A stretch of DNA of 64,000 nucleotides. Source: Camarhynchus parvulus (lineage: Eukaryota; Chordata; Aves; Passeriformes; Thraupidae). How positions within the stretch are numbered: position 1 is the stretch's first letter; every line of letters begins with the position of its first letter. A program made the translations under genes and the position numbers. The stretch lies in contig NC_044573.1 of NCBI RefSeq assembly GCF_901933205.1, forward strand, positions 87,254,546 through 87,318,545. Reading direction: 5' to 3'. The notes beneath the pieces are model-generated. The model was not told the DNA's origin. It did not search any database and saw nothing but the letters and a program-made list of their open reading frames with translations. Of this stretch, positions 49,672-63,100 are shown one piece after another.

Positions 49672-49748
49672 AAAAAAAAACAAAACAAAAACAAAAAAAA
49701 AAAAAAAAAAAACAAAAAAAACAAAAAAAAAAAAAAAAAACAAAAAAA
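49672..49748 (+). repeat. A-rich (AAAAC)n tract of A and C only
   Basis: 77 bases containing no G or T, A-runs broken by single C. Could be simple low-complexity DNA or an A-tail of an old retroposed copy; no source gene is recognisable just upstream. CR1 elements do not end in poly(A). Confidence 0.9.
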
Positions 49749-50918
49749 CCAACCAATGGCAAAGTTTTCTGGTGCAGTATAAACTTGCCTAATTTGGCAA
49801 CTAAAAAGTAAAAAAGGCAGAGTTATTGCTTAAGAGAAAAAGGAAAGTTTGTGTTTGCACATAAAGGGTGTGCTTGCCAAGGTAGTTTGCTTATGTTTGA
49901 TATAGCAATTTTATGTTTTTCAACCTGCTTCATATAATTTTGCCTAAATATTGTGCAATTAAAATGTATATCCACAGTAACTGAAAGCAGTTTTTAAAAT
50001 ATCAACACAACAAAAACTTTTGGACAAAATACCACTAAATAATGAAAAATAAATTGGAATAGTGTGTAGTGTAGGGCAAAAACAAATATCACATGTGCCA
50101 TAATGCAAAGTAATCTGAGATCATCAAGTAGAATGTGTGCATCATTTTTTTTTCTCCATTTCTGTTTGTATTTAACTTCAGAGTCAGATTGAAATTTTCA
50201 GCTGAGTCCTATGATCTAAAATCCTCTTTAGTAGTATGCATAAGTAGGACAAAGAATTGTATTTTTTGGCTTCAATAGTAAAGTCTGAACCGGGCAAATG
50301 AATACTGTAACTCTAGGGGAAAGACTGACATAGGAATTACTGGAATGGTATTGACATTCAGAGATTTCCTTTTTAGCAGAATGGTAGCAACAGCACTATA
50401 AAGTAAAAAAAACTTGGAAAAAGTCAGGTTTTTTACATCTTGTTTTGCTATCTTCATCACTAATGCAAGATTTAGTCGCATAAAAATTGATGTGCACTAC
50501 TTCATTTTGCATTTACAACAAAAAGCACATTCTTGAATCCACATTTCTAACAAAAATCTATCTGTAAATTTCATCTGGGCAGAAAAACCTACAATACCTT
50601 TAAATTAAAATGCTACTGTCATGTTGTAAAGCAGAATACATCTTACTTTTGTTATGTTTAGGACTCACAGTGTTGCTTAAGCAATATTCTGTGAAAGAGA
50701 ACAGTGTTCTTTTTCACAACCAGAATGCCATTTGCATCATCAGGTGTTGTATTGCACTAAATAGTTCGTTCCATGCTAGCCTTAATTATTTCTTTCCCAA
50801 ATTTATAACACAATTCACCTCCAAAGCAGATGTTTGTATACCAGGATGAGAAGAGATTTGTTTCACATACTACATCTGGGAGTTTTAAGGTCTATGTGTC
50901 AGCTCATGGAATTATCAG
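49749..50918. other. Intergenic: no gene seen
   Basis: AT-rich sequence, no recognised repeat or coding region. Confidence 0.6.
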
Positions 50919-51035
50919 AGAATCATAAAGTTGCTAAGGTTTGGAAATAATTTTAGAATCATTGAGTTCAGCCATTAACCCAACACTGCCAAATCTATCC
51001 CTAAAACACGTCTCTAAGCATCACAATTACTTGAC
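50919..51035 (-). mobile_element. CR1 LINE 3' fragment
   Basis: Begins AGAATCATAAAGTTGCTAAG and continues with a CATTGAGTTCAGCC and AACCCAACACTGCCAAATC block; both are complement-of-3'-end CR1 features. Short and diverged. Confidence 0.75.
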
Positions 51036-51137
51036 AGGAAAAGATCTAGAATTTTCTTAGGAAAATTCATAATTTTCTCATCTTTCTGATTGCAAATAAT
51101 GACTTTTAGAAGTGTTAGTATGGTCCTAGTACAACAG

Positions 51138-51668
51138 GGAGCTAGTTTTAGCTGGGATGGAGTTAATTGTTTTCATCACAGCTTGTATGGTGCGGTGTTT
51201 TGGAATTGTGATGTAAACAGTGTTGGTAAGACACCCATCTTTTATTATTTTATTCCTGATCATTGTCAAATCCTTCTCTGTTTCTCTCAGTGGTAGACGG
51301 GGGAGGGCAAGAAGTTGGGACACAGCTGGGACAGCCAACCACAAAATGATCAACATACTAATAAAAGCTGAGGAAGGAGGAAACAGGGTGACATTCAGGT
51401 TTATAGCGTTTGTCTTCCCAAGGAACAGCTGTGTGTGATGGAGCCTTGCTTTGCTGCAAATGGCAGAACACCTGCTTTCCAAGGGGAAGTGCTGAGTCGA
51501 TTCCTTATTTTGCCTTGCTTGCATGCACAGCTTTGCTTTGCCTATTAAACTGTCTTTATCTCAACTCACAAGTTTTCTCACCTCTGTGCTTTTGTTTCTC
51601 TCCCCATCCCATGGTGGGGAAGTCAGTGAGTGTGGGGCTGAACTGCGTACCAGGGTTAACTCACAACA
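51138..51668 (+). mobile_element. Solo LTR of an avian ERV (ERVL-like), 531 bp
   Basis: Starts near GCTAGTTTTAGCTGGGATGG and contains GAGTTAATTG, TGTTTTGGAATTGTGATG and GGGACAGCCAACC in U3; then GCTTTGCCTATTAAACTGTC (poly(A) signal ATTAAA), TTATCTCAACTCACAAG, CTCTCCCCATCCCA and a terminal AACTCACAACA. This order matches an LTR type common in neoavian genomes that I recall as ERVL-like. A 5-bp direct repeat, AACAG, flanks it at 51133-51137 and 51669-51673, as expected for a retroviral target-site duplication. No internal viral sequence, so it is a recombination product. Confidence 0.85.
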
Positions 51669-51747
51669 AACAGATCCAATCTGCATGAGACTGCAAAGGA
51701 AAAAAATAGACATGGACAGCATCAGTCAAACCTCCTACTTTAGGCAC

Positions 51748-51772
51748 TTAAATTAGGCAATGCCTAATTTAA
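51748..51772. repeat. Near-perfect 25-bp palindrome (12-bp arms, 1-base spacer)
   Basis: Left arm TTAAATTAGGCA, spacer A, right arm TGCCTAATTTAA. It lies about 80 bases after the ERV LTR. AT-rich, symmetric, cruciform-prone or a dimer-binding site. Confidence 0.85.
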
Positions 51773-54700
51773 TTTATAGTCTTTTAGAGAGATTTAAGCT
51801 GCCTGAGCTGCATTTTTTCCTGGAGTAAATGGAGGGATGTAGGTGTCCACATCACCCTCAGGGAGACATTTGCTCCAGTTTAGGTACAGACTTGCTTTTC
51901 CAGTATGGTGAAGGAAACTGGTGTTTTCTAGGCAGGGCAGCACATGCACGTGTTGAAAAGGTAACCACTGAATTTTGGCCAGTAGGAAACATCAAGCACA
52001 GAGGAATAGCTACAAAGTTTCTGGCTGAGTTTGAGAAACCTTCAGAGTATTGGACCTACGCTTCCCATTTACGAGGAGAGAATCCTAAATGCCAGACCTA
52101 ATGCTGACAGTGCATCACTGTATAACCAGGAATTTGAGTGATAAGGAATCGAAAAAAATGCATAAAGTATTTCATTAGTTCTATAGTAATACATTAGTGT
52201 TACAGTTGTGACTTTTCTTTGACCTTTATGTATTGCAGATTCTAGTGCAGTGAAATTCTTTAAGATCTATAGTTTTCCAGAAGGTCAATGGGTAGACAGG
52301 CTTTTGGACTTAAAACTATTGTGTTTGGGGTTTTTTGGTTTGGGTTTTGGTTTGTGGTATTTTGGGTTGGTGGTTTGTTTGGTTTTTTTTTCCTTTGGTA
52401 AAGCTTTTTTGTTCCTTTTCTGCTCATGTAGAATTTCAGTTAAAATTTTTGACGTGTTTTGCACCATGTCAAGTAACATCATTTGACACAATGCCTCAAT
52501 CTTTATAAATCAGATTTGTTATTCTGAGCTCAAGGAGAGCACTAACAGAGATTGGAGGTAATATGAGTTTTTATAATTCTCTTTTAGTGGGTCTTTTGAG
52601 AAGCATGAGCAAAGGGGAGCGGATCACCATGGGGTGCCAGAAGACCCAGCGCAGGCAGGAGAGACAGCATTGCAGCCACAGGGGCAGTCGGACTGCTCCA
52701 GTGCTTGACAGCCAGGAAGGGGAGCTTTAACTTACTTTCACAATTGGTCCCAGAGAGACTTTGGCTCTTCAGCCTCATTAGCATCCATTTCCTGCTCCTT
52801 CCCATAGTGTTGTCACCACATATGTTCATGAGACAACGAACTTGTGTTCCCACTGTAAACACAGCGGTGTTTACCCGTGTTACATCTGGATCTGATGTAG
52901 TGACCACTCTATTTAAGTTGCCAAAAATTTTCTGTTACAAAAGTATGTGCAACTGTTTCTAAAAGGACAGAGATCTCCATGTCTTGTAGCAAGAATTTGG
53001 ACTTTAGCAGCAGTATAGCCTGGAGTCAGGAAAATGTCCTCTGTTGTCTCGGTGAATATCACTTTAATTTCTGAAATGTTGAGAAATGTAATTTTCTAGC
53101 TGTGTTTTACTCTTTTATGTTTGCCAGAGACTAACAGCTAAGCAGTTTAATATTCCAGTTGCTCTGAGCAGATTTTTCTCTTGCATGTTACTCCAGCATG
53201 GGAAACAATACTGAACCTACATCTGGAGCCCACATAACTCAATTCCTGCCACTGCTCCACAGCAAACACTCTCAAAGAGTAAAACTTAGTGAGACACTAA
53301 AGTGGAGTTCTGGAATGAAAATAAAACTTCATGCTTTTGGGCTTCAGACAATCTCTTAAGTATCAGGGTTTCGGATGAGACCTCCTTAATAGAGAAATAA
53401 TCCAACATCTGCCTACTGTAGGGGAATTTTGCACCTTTATGTGAAACATCTGGTGCTGGCTACCATCATGGACAGGATTCTCTGCTTCAGAGATTACACA
53501 TTTGATGCATATGTTTTTTATAGTATGGATAGAAAGTTCATAGGATGCTAATTCAGAAAATGCAAGTTCTAAAGGAATTTGGTTGTACCTGTAGACTATT
53601 TTATTTCCACTAAAACAATGATTTCCAGCAAGAGATCATTCAGGTAATGTGTATAAGATGCTAATGATGAACATATGAAAATATAACCACACTTGCATGC
53701 TTGCCTTGAGATTGACTGTCTCCAGACATCAAATAAAACATGTTTCCTATCCCAGTTTATCTAAAGCGAATAGAAATGTGGTTAGACAAAGGTAGTCAGA
53801 AAAAAGATCAACTTTTAAAACCCTATTATTGACAAAAGAATATAAAATATAGCTAGCCCTGTTCCTTTTAGACAGAAAAGGCTGGGAAAATGTGGTAGAG
53901 AGGGTACAGGATCTCTTGCTGTTCTCTGTTTATCTGTGACAAGGAGTTAACATTGAAATTATGAAGAAGTGCATGCATTGTTAAAAACATTTTAAGAAAA
54001 CCAAGGAAAAATTTTGTTTGCCATAGTCAGATATCTGAACAAACCATTGCTATGGCATTTGAATATTTATATGGTACAAAGGGAGTTCATTCAGCAATTC
54101 TTAGAGGGAAGAGAGGTCAAAGCCAGCTCCAGCAGCAGAGGAGTAGGTGGGGATCTCTGAAGGTGGAGGTAAAATTCTAACCAGGGCATAAATTTCTACT
54201 TCAAGGGATAAATTTGATAAAGGCTTCACCCAGAAAACAATTGTATGGAAAAAGCAAAAATAGCTGAAGTGTCCTTTCTGCTGGAAAATGTACAGCAGTC
54301 AGCTAAATTAATGAGCACTGCCCTATGAGTAATTCACCACCATTATTCTCATTAATCCTGTAGTCTGTCCAGACAGATTTAGAATCATTCTGTAGAAACA
54401 TAAATCGCCTATTAAGGGCAGTAATTGTTGCGTTATAATCAAAATGTGGTTTATCTGAAATGAACAGCCATGAATTATTGTGCAGCTGGTGCAATATACA
54501 GACATGGAATGAAATAACTCATTAAAGAATTAAAGAAATATAAAATTTTTATTGTCAGCGAGCCTTAAAGGTCTTTATGAACAACAGCAGTGATTTGGAC
54601 TTTCCAAAGTATGGATCAAAGTGAGAGTGAATGAAGTCCACAATCAGTGAGATGCACATTCAGGATTAACTAGGCATACCATAAGTGGCCTATTATTCTG

Positions 54701-56245
54701 CATATTTCAACAAAACATGAAGACTTGAAAAAAAAAGGTGTTTGAAAGAAATTTTTATGAAGAAAATATAATATGCCTTGCTTAAATAGGTTGTGTTGCT
54801 AGTCTGAGAGAAAAAGTGGAGGAAATACTGAAAATGTATTTCCTAGGAATAATATCTTAAACAGTGATTTCATTTTTAAAAACAAACTGTACATTTTATT
54901 TTCAAACCATTAAGAAAACAAGTGATTCCTTTGATTCCTAATACATCATCATGACAAATCAAAAAATTATGACTGTTTAACCAAGGTTAAAATTGAATGT
55001 GCCCCATTTTGCTTTAAAACTTCAAAACAATGATCTATCGCATGTCAGACAGAACACTTCAAGCTCATTGCAGTGTTCTTATTAAAGTACATATTTAGAC
55101 AATTCTTAACTTGTAGGGATTATTTTCTTTGCACAAGATATCTTGGAAGCTAAGAGCTCAGCAGAATTCTAAGGACTACTGTCTATATGCATGAAAAGAT
55201 AGCTACAAAAGAAAGTTTATAAATATAATAATTATTTATCCAGTTGACACTAGGCGGAATTAGGGACTTCTATGTAGAAGCATATTTAAATTACTGTCTG
55301 ATTTCCTGTAGTAACCAATGGATTCCAGATCTTGAGACAGGTTACTTCCTAGCTAGACCTTACAGCTGGTGTTAATTGTATCTTAATATGGACAGAAAAG
55401 GTATCTTAATTCATACATCTGATGTAAACAAAACACATCATGTGCACCAATATGCAATGTCATGTTTTTAATATGGGTACTAATCAGGTCATAATTTTAA
55501 AGACTTGATTGCTCCCTTTTATGGTGCCATAAGTAAGCCCTTCCACCTGTAGCACTGCAAAACATAAGACTATATGTAATACCTGAATAGGCAAGAAGCA
55601 TGATAACAGGAACAACACTTGCTTAATTGTGATTTCACCTAGCAACACAGTGAGGGATAAAGTCAGAGGTCAATAAAGTTGATGGGTCTGTGGCTGTGAT
55701 AAAGTCAACTTGCTCCTGAAAATGCTGCCTAGCAGTAAAGGATATCCAGGCAACAGGGAACAGCTGACTTCATATGAGATATGAATCAAGACTTTGATAC
55801 TGGTTCATCTTTTGGGGGGGCTGGGGGATAAGCAAGCAGAGCATCCTATTCTTGGTGTCACTCAGTACTCTGCAGAAGGAAGAGAGCTCATGAGCAGCTG
55901 GTCATTGGGCTGGTTCCTATTCTGGGCCATTACTGGTACACTGCTCTATACAGAGACATGACATACCCTCAAAGTCTATCATCCTGCCCTGTGCTGCCAA
56001 AATACAAGTGCAATGTAGAAGGAGTTGTCTTGGCCTCAGAATCAGGATTTGCCCCTAGGCAAAGGGAAAAAGAAGAAAAAGGGAGAAAAAGCACTTTACT
56101 TCTCCTTGCAAAATAAGAAATCCTGAAATCCTGTGTAATGACAAGGTAGTTGGCCTTTGTACAGATGTTGCATCTAGGGTCTGGAGGAAGACAAGTTGCC
56201 ACATGTTCACTTTTGCTGTACTCTTGCACTACCCCAACAAATATT
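51773..56245. other. Intergenic: no gene seen, possible conserved non-coding block near 54.3-54.7 kb
   Basis: No recognised repeats or coding regions. T/G-rich low-complexity sequence occurs at about 52319-52392. The 54300-54660 stretch has balanced composition, no repeat signature and several homeodomain-type TAAT cores (see findings). Confidence 0.55.
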
Positions 56246-57115
56246 CACAGAATTACAAAATCAATTCAGTTGGAAAATACTTTTGAGGTCATCAAGTCCA
56301 ACCTATAACTGAACACCACCTTGTCAACTAGACTGTGACACTGAGTGCAACATCCAGTGTTTCCTTCAACACCTCCAGGGATGGTGACTCCACACCTCCC
56401 TGGGTAGTCCATTACAATGCCCAATCATCCTTTCTGTGAGAAACTTCTTCCTGATGTCCAGCCCAAACCTCCCCCAGTGCAGCTTAAGACGGTGCTCTCT
56501 TGTCCTGTCACTGGTTGTCTGGGAGAAGAGATCTCAGCTGGCTACAGCCTCATTTCAGGCAGTTGTAGAGAGTGATAAGGTCTTCCCTGAGCCTCCTTTT
56601 CTGAACAACCCCAGCTCCTTCAGCTGCTCCTGATAGACTTGTGCTCTAGACCCTTCATCAGATGAGTTGCACTTCTTTGGTCATACTACAGCAGCTTAAT
56701 ATCCTTACTAAATTGACGGGCCCTGAACTGGACACAGTATTCAAGTTGTGGCCTTACCAGTGCCGAGTAGAGTGAAAGAATCACTTCCCTAGACCTGCTG
56801 GCCATTCTATTATTGATACAGGCCAGTATGTCACTGGCCTTCTTGGCCACCTGGGCACACACTGGCTCATGTTCAGTCTGCCATCAATCAGTACCCCCAG
56901 GTCCCTTTCTACCTGTTGTCCAGCCACTCTGTCCACAGACTGTAGTGCTGCAGGAGGTTGTTATGACCAAAATGCAAGACAGCACTTGCTCTTGTTAGAC
57001 CTCATACTATTGGATTTGGCCCATCTATCCAGCCTGTCCAGATCCCTCCCAGAGCCCTCCTACACTCCAGCAGATTGACATTCCCCCCAGCTTGGTGTCA
57101 TCTAAATATTTGCTA
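56246..57115 (-). mobile_element. CR1 LINE, 5'-truncated, ~870 bp
   Basis: Plus strand is the complement of a CR1 3' part: CACAGAATTACAAAATCAAT, then GAGGTCATCAAGTCCAACC, CACCTCCAGGGATGGTGACT, GAGAAACTTCTTCCTGATGT, CTTGTCCTGTCACTGG, ending at CTTGGTGTCATCTAAATATT just before the RT DD-box region. Open frames at 56436-57078 are complements of this element. Confidence 0.93.
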
Positions 57116-60100
57116 ATAGTACTTGTAAGAGATGCAAAACTCACCTTTTTATGAGGCCCACTATACTGTCATCCCTATTTCCTTACTTATCCCATCTCAA
57201 AAGCAGTCATGTAATTTAACCCAGAATTTTCCTACATTAAACTTCTTCCACTACACAAGGATCAAATATATCTTACGATAATATCTGTGAAACTCTTTGT
57301 CCCTGGGATTTTACACTGCTGTCTCTTCCTGCAGTATTTGATTGCTTCACATAGAATCACTAACAACAATTACATTGGAAAAAAATAAACTCCCTTTGGA
57401 CTAGAGCATGTTCTTGAGAGGTAAGGTTATAGTTGTTAATTTTTGTTTAAATGGATATATTCTCAAATACTAACACTAGAAGCAGTGCTGTGACTGTGAT
57501 GGATATGCACACGAAGGTGTTGGTCAGATGCAATATCTCTAGTAGTATTCATCAATATTTTTAGAAAAAAGCAGATGATCTCTTGGGCACATTAAGCCAT
57601 CCTAGTCCATCAACTTCTAGCTACAGGGTAAAGGAAGTTGACCTAGTTGACAGATAGTGTCTTTTTATGATTTTTATGAGCAAACGATAAGTCAGGGTTA
57701 CAAATACTGTTTTGCAGCAGCAAGTTTCTTCACAGAAGGATTTTGTTAATGGAGTAAGAAGTTTAATGTTATAAAAAAAAAGGAAAACAGTTTTGTCTAG
57801 TCTTACCAGATTAATGGGTAAAACAAACACATAACTTGGTTCCTCTGGAATATGATCCTGTAGATTTCCATGTGTTGCTGTTAATTTAATGCTTTGTATG
57901 TACTTTTACAGCTGGATTCATGAGCTGAAGCTGTTAAATTTAATTTCTAGCAAGCTAAATAGCTTATGCTCTAGTTTTATTATTATTCATATTTCTGAAC
58001 CTTAAGCAATAAGACATTGCCTGTAGGGGTGTTTTAAACCCACACATGACTAATCCGCCGCACGAGAGCATGAGCAAAGGAGTGGCAATATCTGCACAGC
58101 TGATCCCCAGCGACTTTTTCTCATTATTCTTGCAGTCAAAATAGTTTAATTTTAAAATTAATGTAATAATAGGGAATAAAGCTTGATGACTAACCTGATG
58201 AACTGTTTAAAAAATTTAGTAAAGCAAAACAAGACTGAAAGATAAAGTGGACTGGAAGTCTTGGCATCATTCTTCACCTTTGACAGACTCACCTGCTGTG
58301 GAAGTAGATAAAGGACATTTCCCACTGAGATGTAAACTTTTTAGACCCTGATCTACAAGTCACAGAGTGTGGAAATGAGTCTGAGATGGGCCTTACTCTC
58401 CAACTGGAATTTATTTCAAATAATTCTGGAATTCTGCAGACATTAATCTTAGTGATAAAGTATATTTTATCAAAGTACCAGTCTTCTATTAAAACAACAA
58501 TTCTCTTTTATATTTAAAGTCTACGTAAATATTATTCAGCAAAATACCAGTTATGCATTTTTTTTTCATGAAAAATGACAGGCAGACTGCAGTTGTGTTA
58601 TTTGATGTTTGAGTTATGCTCTAAATTACATCTTTCAATTTGACCCATTTTGTTTAGGGGAAAGCCTCTGTATGTATGAAACCTCCCTCACGTCAGATGA
58701 ATGCTTCAGAGACTTGCCACCCAAATTTGACAGCTCAGCAAAATTGACAGGCTCCGGTCTGTGATAATCCTGGTGTGGCCAATCAGAAGCAAAGTAGAAC
58801 AGGAAGGCAGTCCTAGGGATTGTTGCTTAGCATTTCTGCAATATGTTTGTTTTTACCAAGGTGCAGCTGGTTGTGCCACATTGTAAACTGGCCTCTTACT
58901 GTAAAGTAAAAGCAACAAACCTGAAAACAGCAAGCCACCAAAACATGTGAACAGTATAAAATTCATACCTAGTCTGAAAAGTGGATGTTTAATATCAACA
59001 TAATGAAACACAATTTTATGACTGTGCTGCTTCAGGACTCTCTTTTGGGAGGTGCTGAGCACTCTTAACTTAAGACACATAATATTTTATAATGAGGAGC
59101 TGTGCAAGGCAGAAAGAAAGACATTTCAATATGCCATCAGATTTCATTAACCAAAATGACAGTGCTTGAGGGCATATATCCTATATACCAACTTTATATG
59201 AAAGTTATTAGTCCGTAAGTTCCTCAACACCTCCAGTGTCTGAGCAAATTCATTATTATTATTTTGTTCTATATAACAAGGCTGTTACACTAGAAAGTTG
59301 TTAGCTGCTGTGTTTAATGTAAAATTTGGAAATCTAAATAAATAATGGGAAGGATACCTATTGATCCCAATTGGATTTTATAAGCATGTGAGTTAGAAGA
59401 TGATGCATAATGCATACCAATAATGTATGTTAAGTTTAAAGGAATAGTTCCTTCTCAATATGTGTGAAAATGTACTGGATTAGGATTTCCAATAATGTAT
59501 TTTCTAGGGAGAAAATTTGCGCATGTAAATGCATGCATAGACACACACCACACACACACTTGGAAGATGTTGTTAATATTGAGACATAAGCTTGCGCATC
59601 ATTCACATCATTCATATATTTCTACCAACATTCACATATTGATGTATCTACATTTACTATCCCCAAACAGGGTACTTGTTTACCCATGAAAGCAGCACCA
59701 GACATAACCAGTGATCCATCCTTTATAAACACTTGCAAGGACCGGTTTCTCTTACAGCTTCTTTGCAATTAGTTTGGCAGTCACTCAGGTTCATAAGCGT
59801 GGATGATATTTTTAAGCACCATAGTTAACAAGACATTTGTGTGAGGCTAACAGACAAAATTAGAGAGGATACATGCTTTGAATGGGATTGGCAGACATAC
59901 AGTATTGTGGCCTGTGCCTTTCTAGAATGGCTGTGCATCTGCCTTGGTTGTCTAACAAGTGGTTTAAGGCTAACAAAACAATAAGCAGTTCCAGGTCCTC
60001 TGAATTTTAATCTGTCTCATACTCTGTCACAACTTCTGGTTTTATTTTCTAATGAACAAAAGAGAAAGGAAACAAAGGGCATCCATATATAATGCCCCAT

Positions 60101-63100
60101 CTTACTTATTCAGCTGGGTATTTTGCGTAATGAAGCAAGGTCAAACAGCTTTTCTGACTGATCAGTCCTTTTGATTCAATGTCTCCCATGTGGCAATGGG
60201 GAGTGTCAAAATCTGTTATATAATCTCATGAAGTTTTGTTCTTCTCATTTTGAGAATCATCCCCAGTGTTTTTGTCCAGCCAGAATTAATGATTTTTTCC
60301 TTTTGCAATTATATATTTTGGGCCTGACAACTTCCATATTCCACAGTGAGAATTTATTTTGTTGGGTACCAGCAGTGTCAAAAAACCCCAAAAACTTAAT
60401 TTTCCAAATTAAAAAAGATAACCCATAAAAATATTAAACATATATTTTTATATTTTTCTTCTATTTATATTTTGAAGAGGTATTTTATTTTTATTGTAAT
60501 TTTCACAACAAAGGACATCTAAAACACTGAATTAATCCATAACTCCAAAAGCCCAAATTTGAATTACAGCATAACAGCAGACAGTTCAGAAAACTGGCCT
60601 CTTTAAACATTTTAGAATGGCTGGAAATATCATCTGCCAAAAGCACATGGAACACCTCTTAAACAGATGCAGATCAGTGTGCTACAAAGGACGCTGAATT
60701 CAAGTGCCCTTTAAAACAGTTATCCACCCTTAAATACAACCTGACATGAAAGCCAAAAGACATTCATGAGACTGAAACACCACAGCGTGGACTTCCTCAA
60801 ACTGTGTGCTGAAGAAAAGGCTGGACTGTAAAAAGTCATAAGCTGAGCTTCCATTGACCTTTGCTCTGCCTTCTTAACTGTGAAGAGTGCAGTGCTTCAG
60901 GACTGTAGATAACTATAGTCATGCTTCAAGAAGAAATATTCCAGATTCAGGATACCTGCTAATGTGCATATAAGTACCAGAGGGGGGAAAAAAAATCCTC
61001 AAAGGTTACACATTTCTATTGGCTAATTAAGCAAAATAAAGTGGTTTAGGAATATCACTTCTTTTTGATAACAGAATTTTAAATTCTTTTTTTTTTCAAA
61101 CTTCATACTAATTCCTTTTTTTCAGTGGATATTCTCCTGTGTTGGTTTCACAGAAATATTACAGGAGGCTGAAGGATGGAAAACCACCCTCATTTTTGTA
61201 GTCCAGGTTCTTTTCTGTAGGTTGAAAGCAGTCATTTTTCCAGAACTCACACTGGAAGGAAAAGGACTAACATGCTCCGTTTCTAACCCCTTCTCCTTTT
61301 CCTTCCTTCCTTCTTTGCCCTTTTCTAGACACCAGTTGCAAGAAATTTCTATATGGCCTCCCCAGGTTGTGGAATTATTGTATTTGCTACTGAGTTTCAC
61401 CAGCAACAGCAGAAGCAAATCTGTTACCATGATCTCAAGGGAACTACCTAAGTTATGTTTGAACTTACAACATAACTAAAGATTTACAGAAAATCCAGAA
61501 AAAAGGTATCAAATGCTACTCTCTCCTAGCTTTATTGCTGATCTTACCAGCTGCAAGATGGAGTCTCATAGATGTATATAAACTTTTGTTGTGTATGTGA
61601 GAGACTTTTACAACTTAAAGTTTACCAATTCCTGTGAGCACTGCAAATAAAAAGGCATTATCTGGTGGCTTTTTGAGTCAAAAATTTGGATCAATAATTT
61701 ACCTTTTTTTTTGAACAACTGTTTCTCACAGCTCAGATTGTTTAGAATTGCACCAAATTCTTCCTGTAACTGTCGATTTCCAGCTGTTGAGATTTGCACT
61801 CTTCTCACACCTGTGAATCTCCGCAATGCAATTGTAAGCAAGGTGTGGGACCAGGAGGCCTTCAAGTCTTTCTACTGAAGAAAGACAGCAGAAAGGATAG
61901 CTGGTAAAATTATTAAGTCAGAAGAAAAAAACTTTCTTGCCTTCAACAGGTAAGAAATACAAGTCAGAGAACAAGGGAGCCAAATGCTTCTCAGGAGAAT
62001 CACAGAAGGGTTCAATTTCTCCCACTGACATGAAATGAAGGTAGGAGAGAATGTCAGACAGCAGGAAATAGATGATTAGCATTTCAGAAGAGCTAGGAAG
62101 CAAGAATCCCACTGGAAGGGACATGAGCCACAAATATGATCATTACATTCATTTTTCAAGGACAAAGAAGAAATGTTGTGAGGTACTTCAGGGAATACAC
62201 AAAAGAAAAAAATACAAGTAACAAGTTGTAACTGGGAGAGAGGGAGAGATGTTTTCTCTACCAGTGGGCTTTCAGTTTTCGCCTAGGTGTGGATTTAGAG
62301 AGTAAGAGGGTGTTTTCAAGGCTGGGGACAGTTCTTTATTTCGTAAGCAGGAAGGTCCTGAAATTTTAAGATTTTGAATTGTGGAATGATACTAAGAGTG
62401 TCTTTCTGAAAAAGAATCCATTCATTATATATATCTCATGTCAGAACATCAGTGAAACTGGGTTTACTCCCCTACTAAATTAGCAGAGGGAGATCTTTTT
62501 TGTCCTTTTTATCAGAAGGCAGAGCTTTTAAAACCTACATGGAATCCAGAGGGTTGCCTACACATTTTCTGTAAAAATACTGTGAAGAGAAGATGGAGAT
62601 ACTCTCTTTTTTGTCCTTCCCCAGTGCTACACCTTCCATAACTTATGTCACTATATTTGTGAAAGGCTTTCTTCAAGGTTAGAGGGGGAAGAGCTGAAGC
62701 AACTATAGGTGAAGGTAAAGTCAGTACTCAAAGGGAGTGATAACAGTGTCTGCTTTTAACATTCCTCAGCATCCTCTCCTTCCTTGAACTGAGGCTGCCA
62801 GTACTTATTATAGCAAAGTTGTTCTCTTCCTGTAAGCTACATGTAAGAGTTTGATTGCTTCACCATATTGAAGGCAAAATACATACTTTGAAGAAAGCAC
62901 AGCTCATATTTTAAGGTATTTCACCACTCAAGACCACAGCTGGCCAATACCAAAAGAACAATCAGGAGACTAAGGACTGTCAACAAAGAACAGTTCTCTA
63001 CATCAGAGAATCAGACACATTTGCACTCAATTAACACTTTGCTTAAAAATAGACAAAGATAAGCCCTAGAGAGTGTGGTGCCCAGCAACCCCATCATTAT

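Noticed and set aside
56436..57078. Open frames of 61-69 codons
   Set aside because: Antisense of a CR1 copy.
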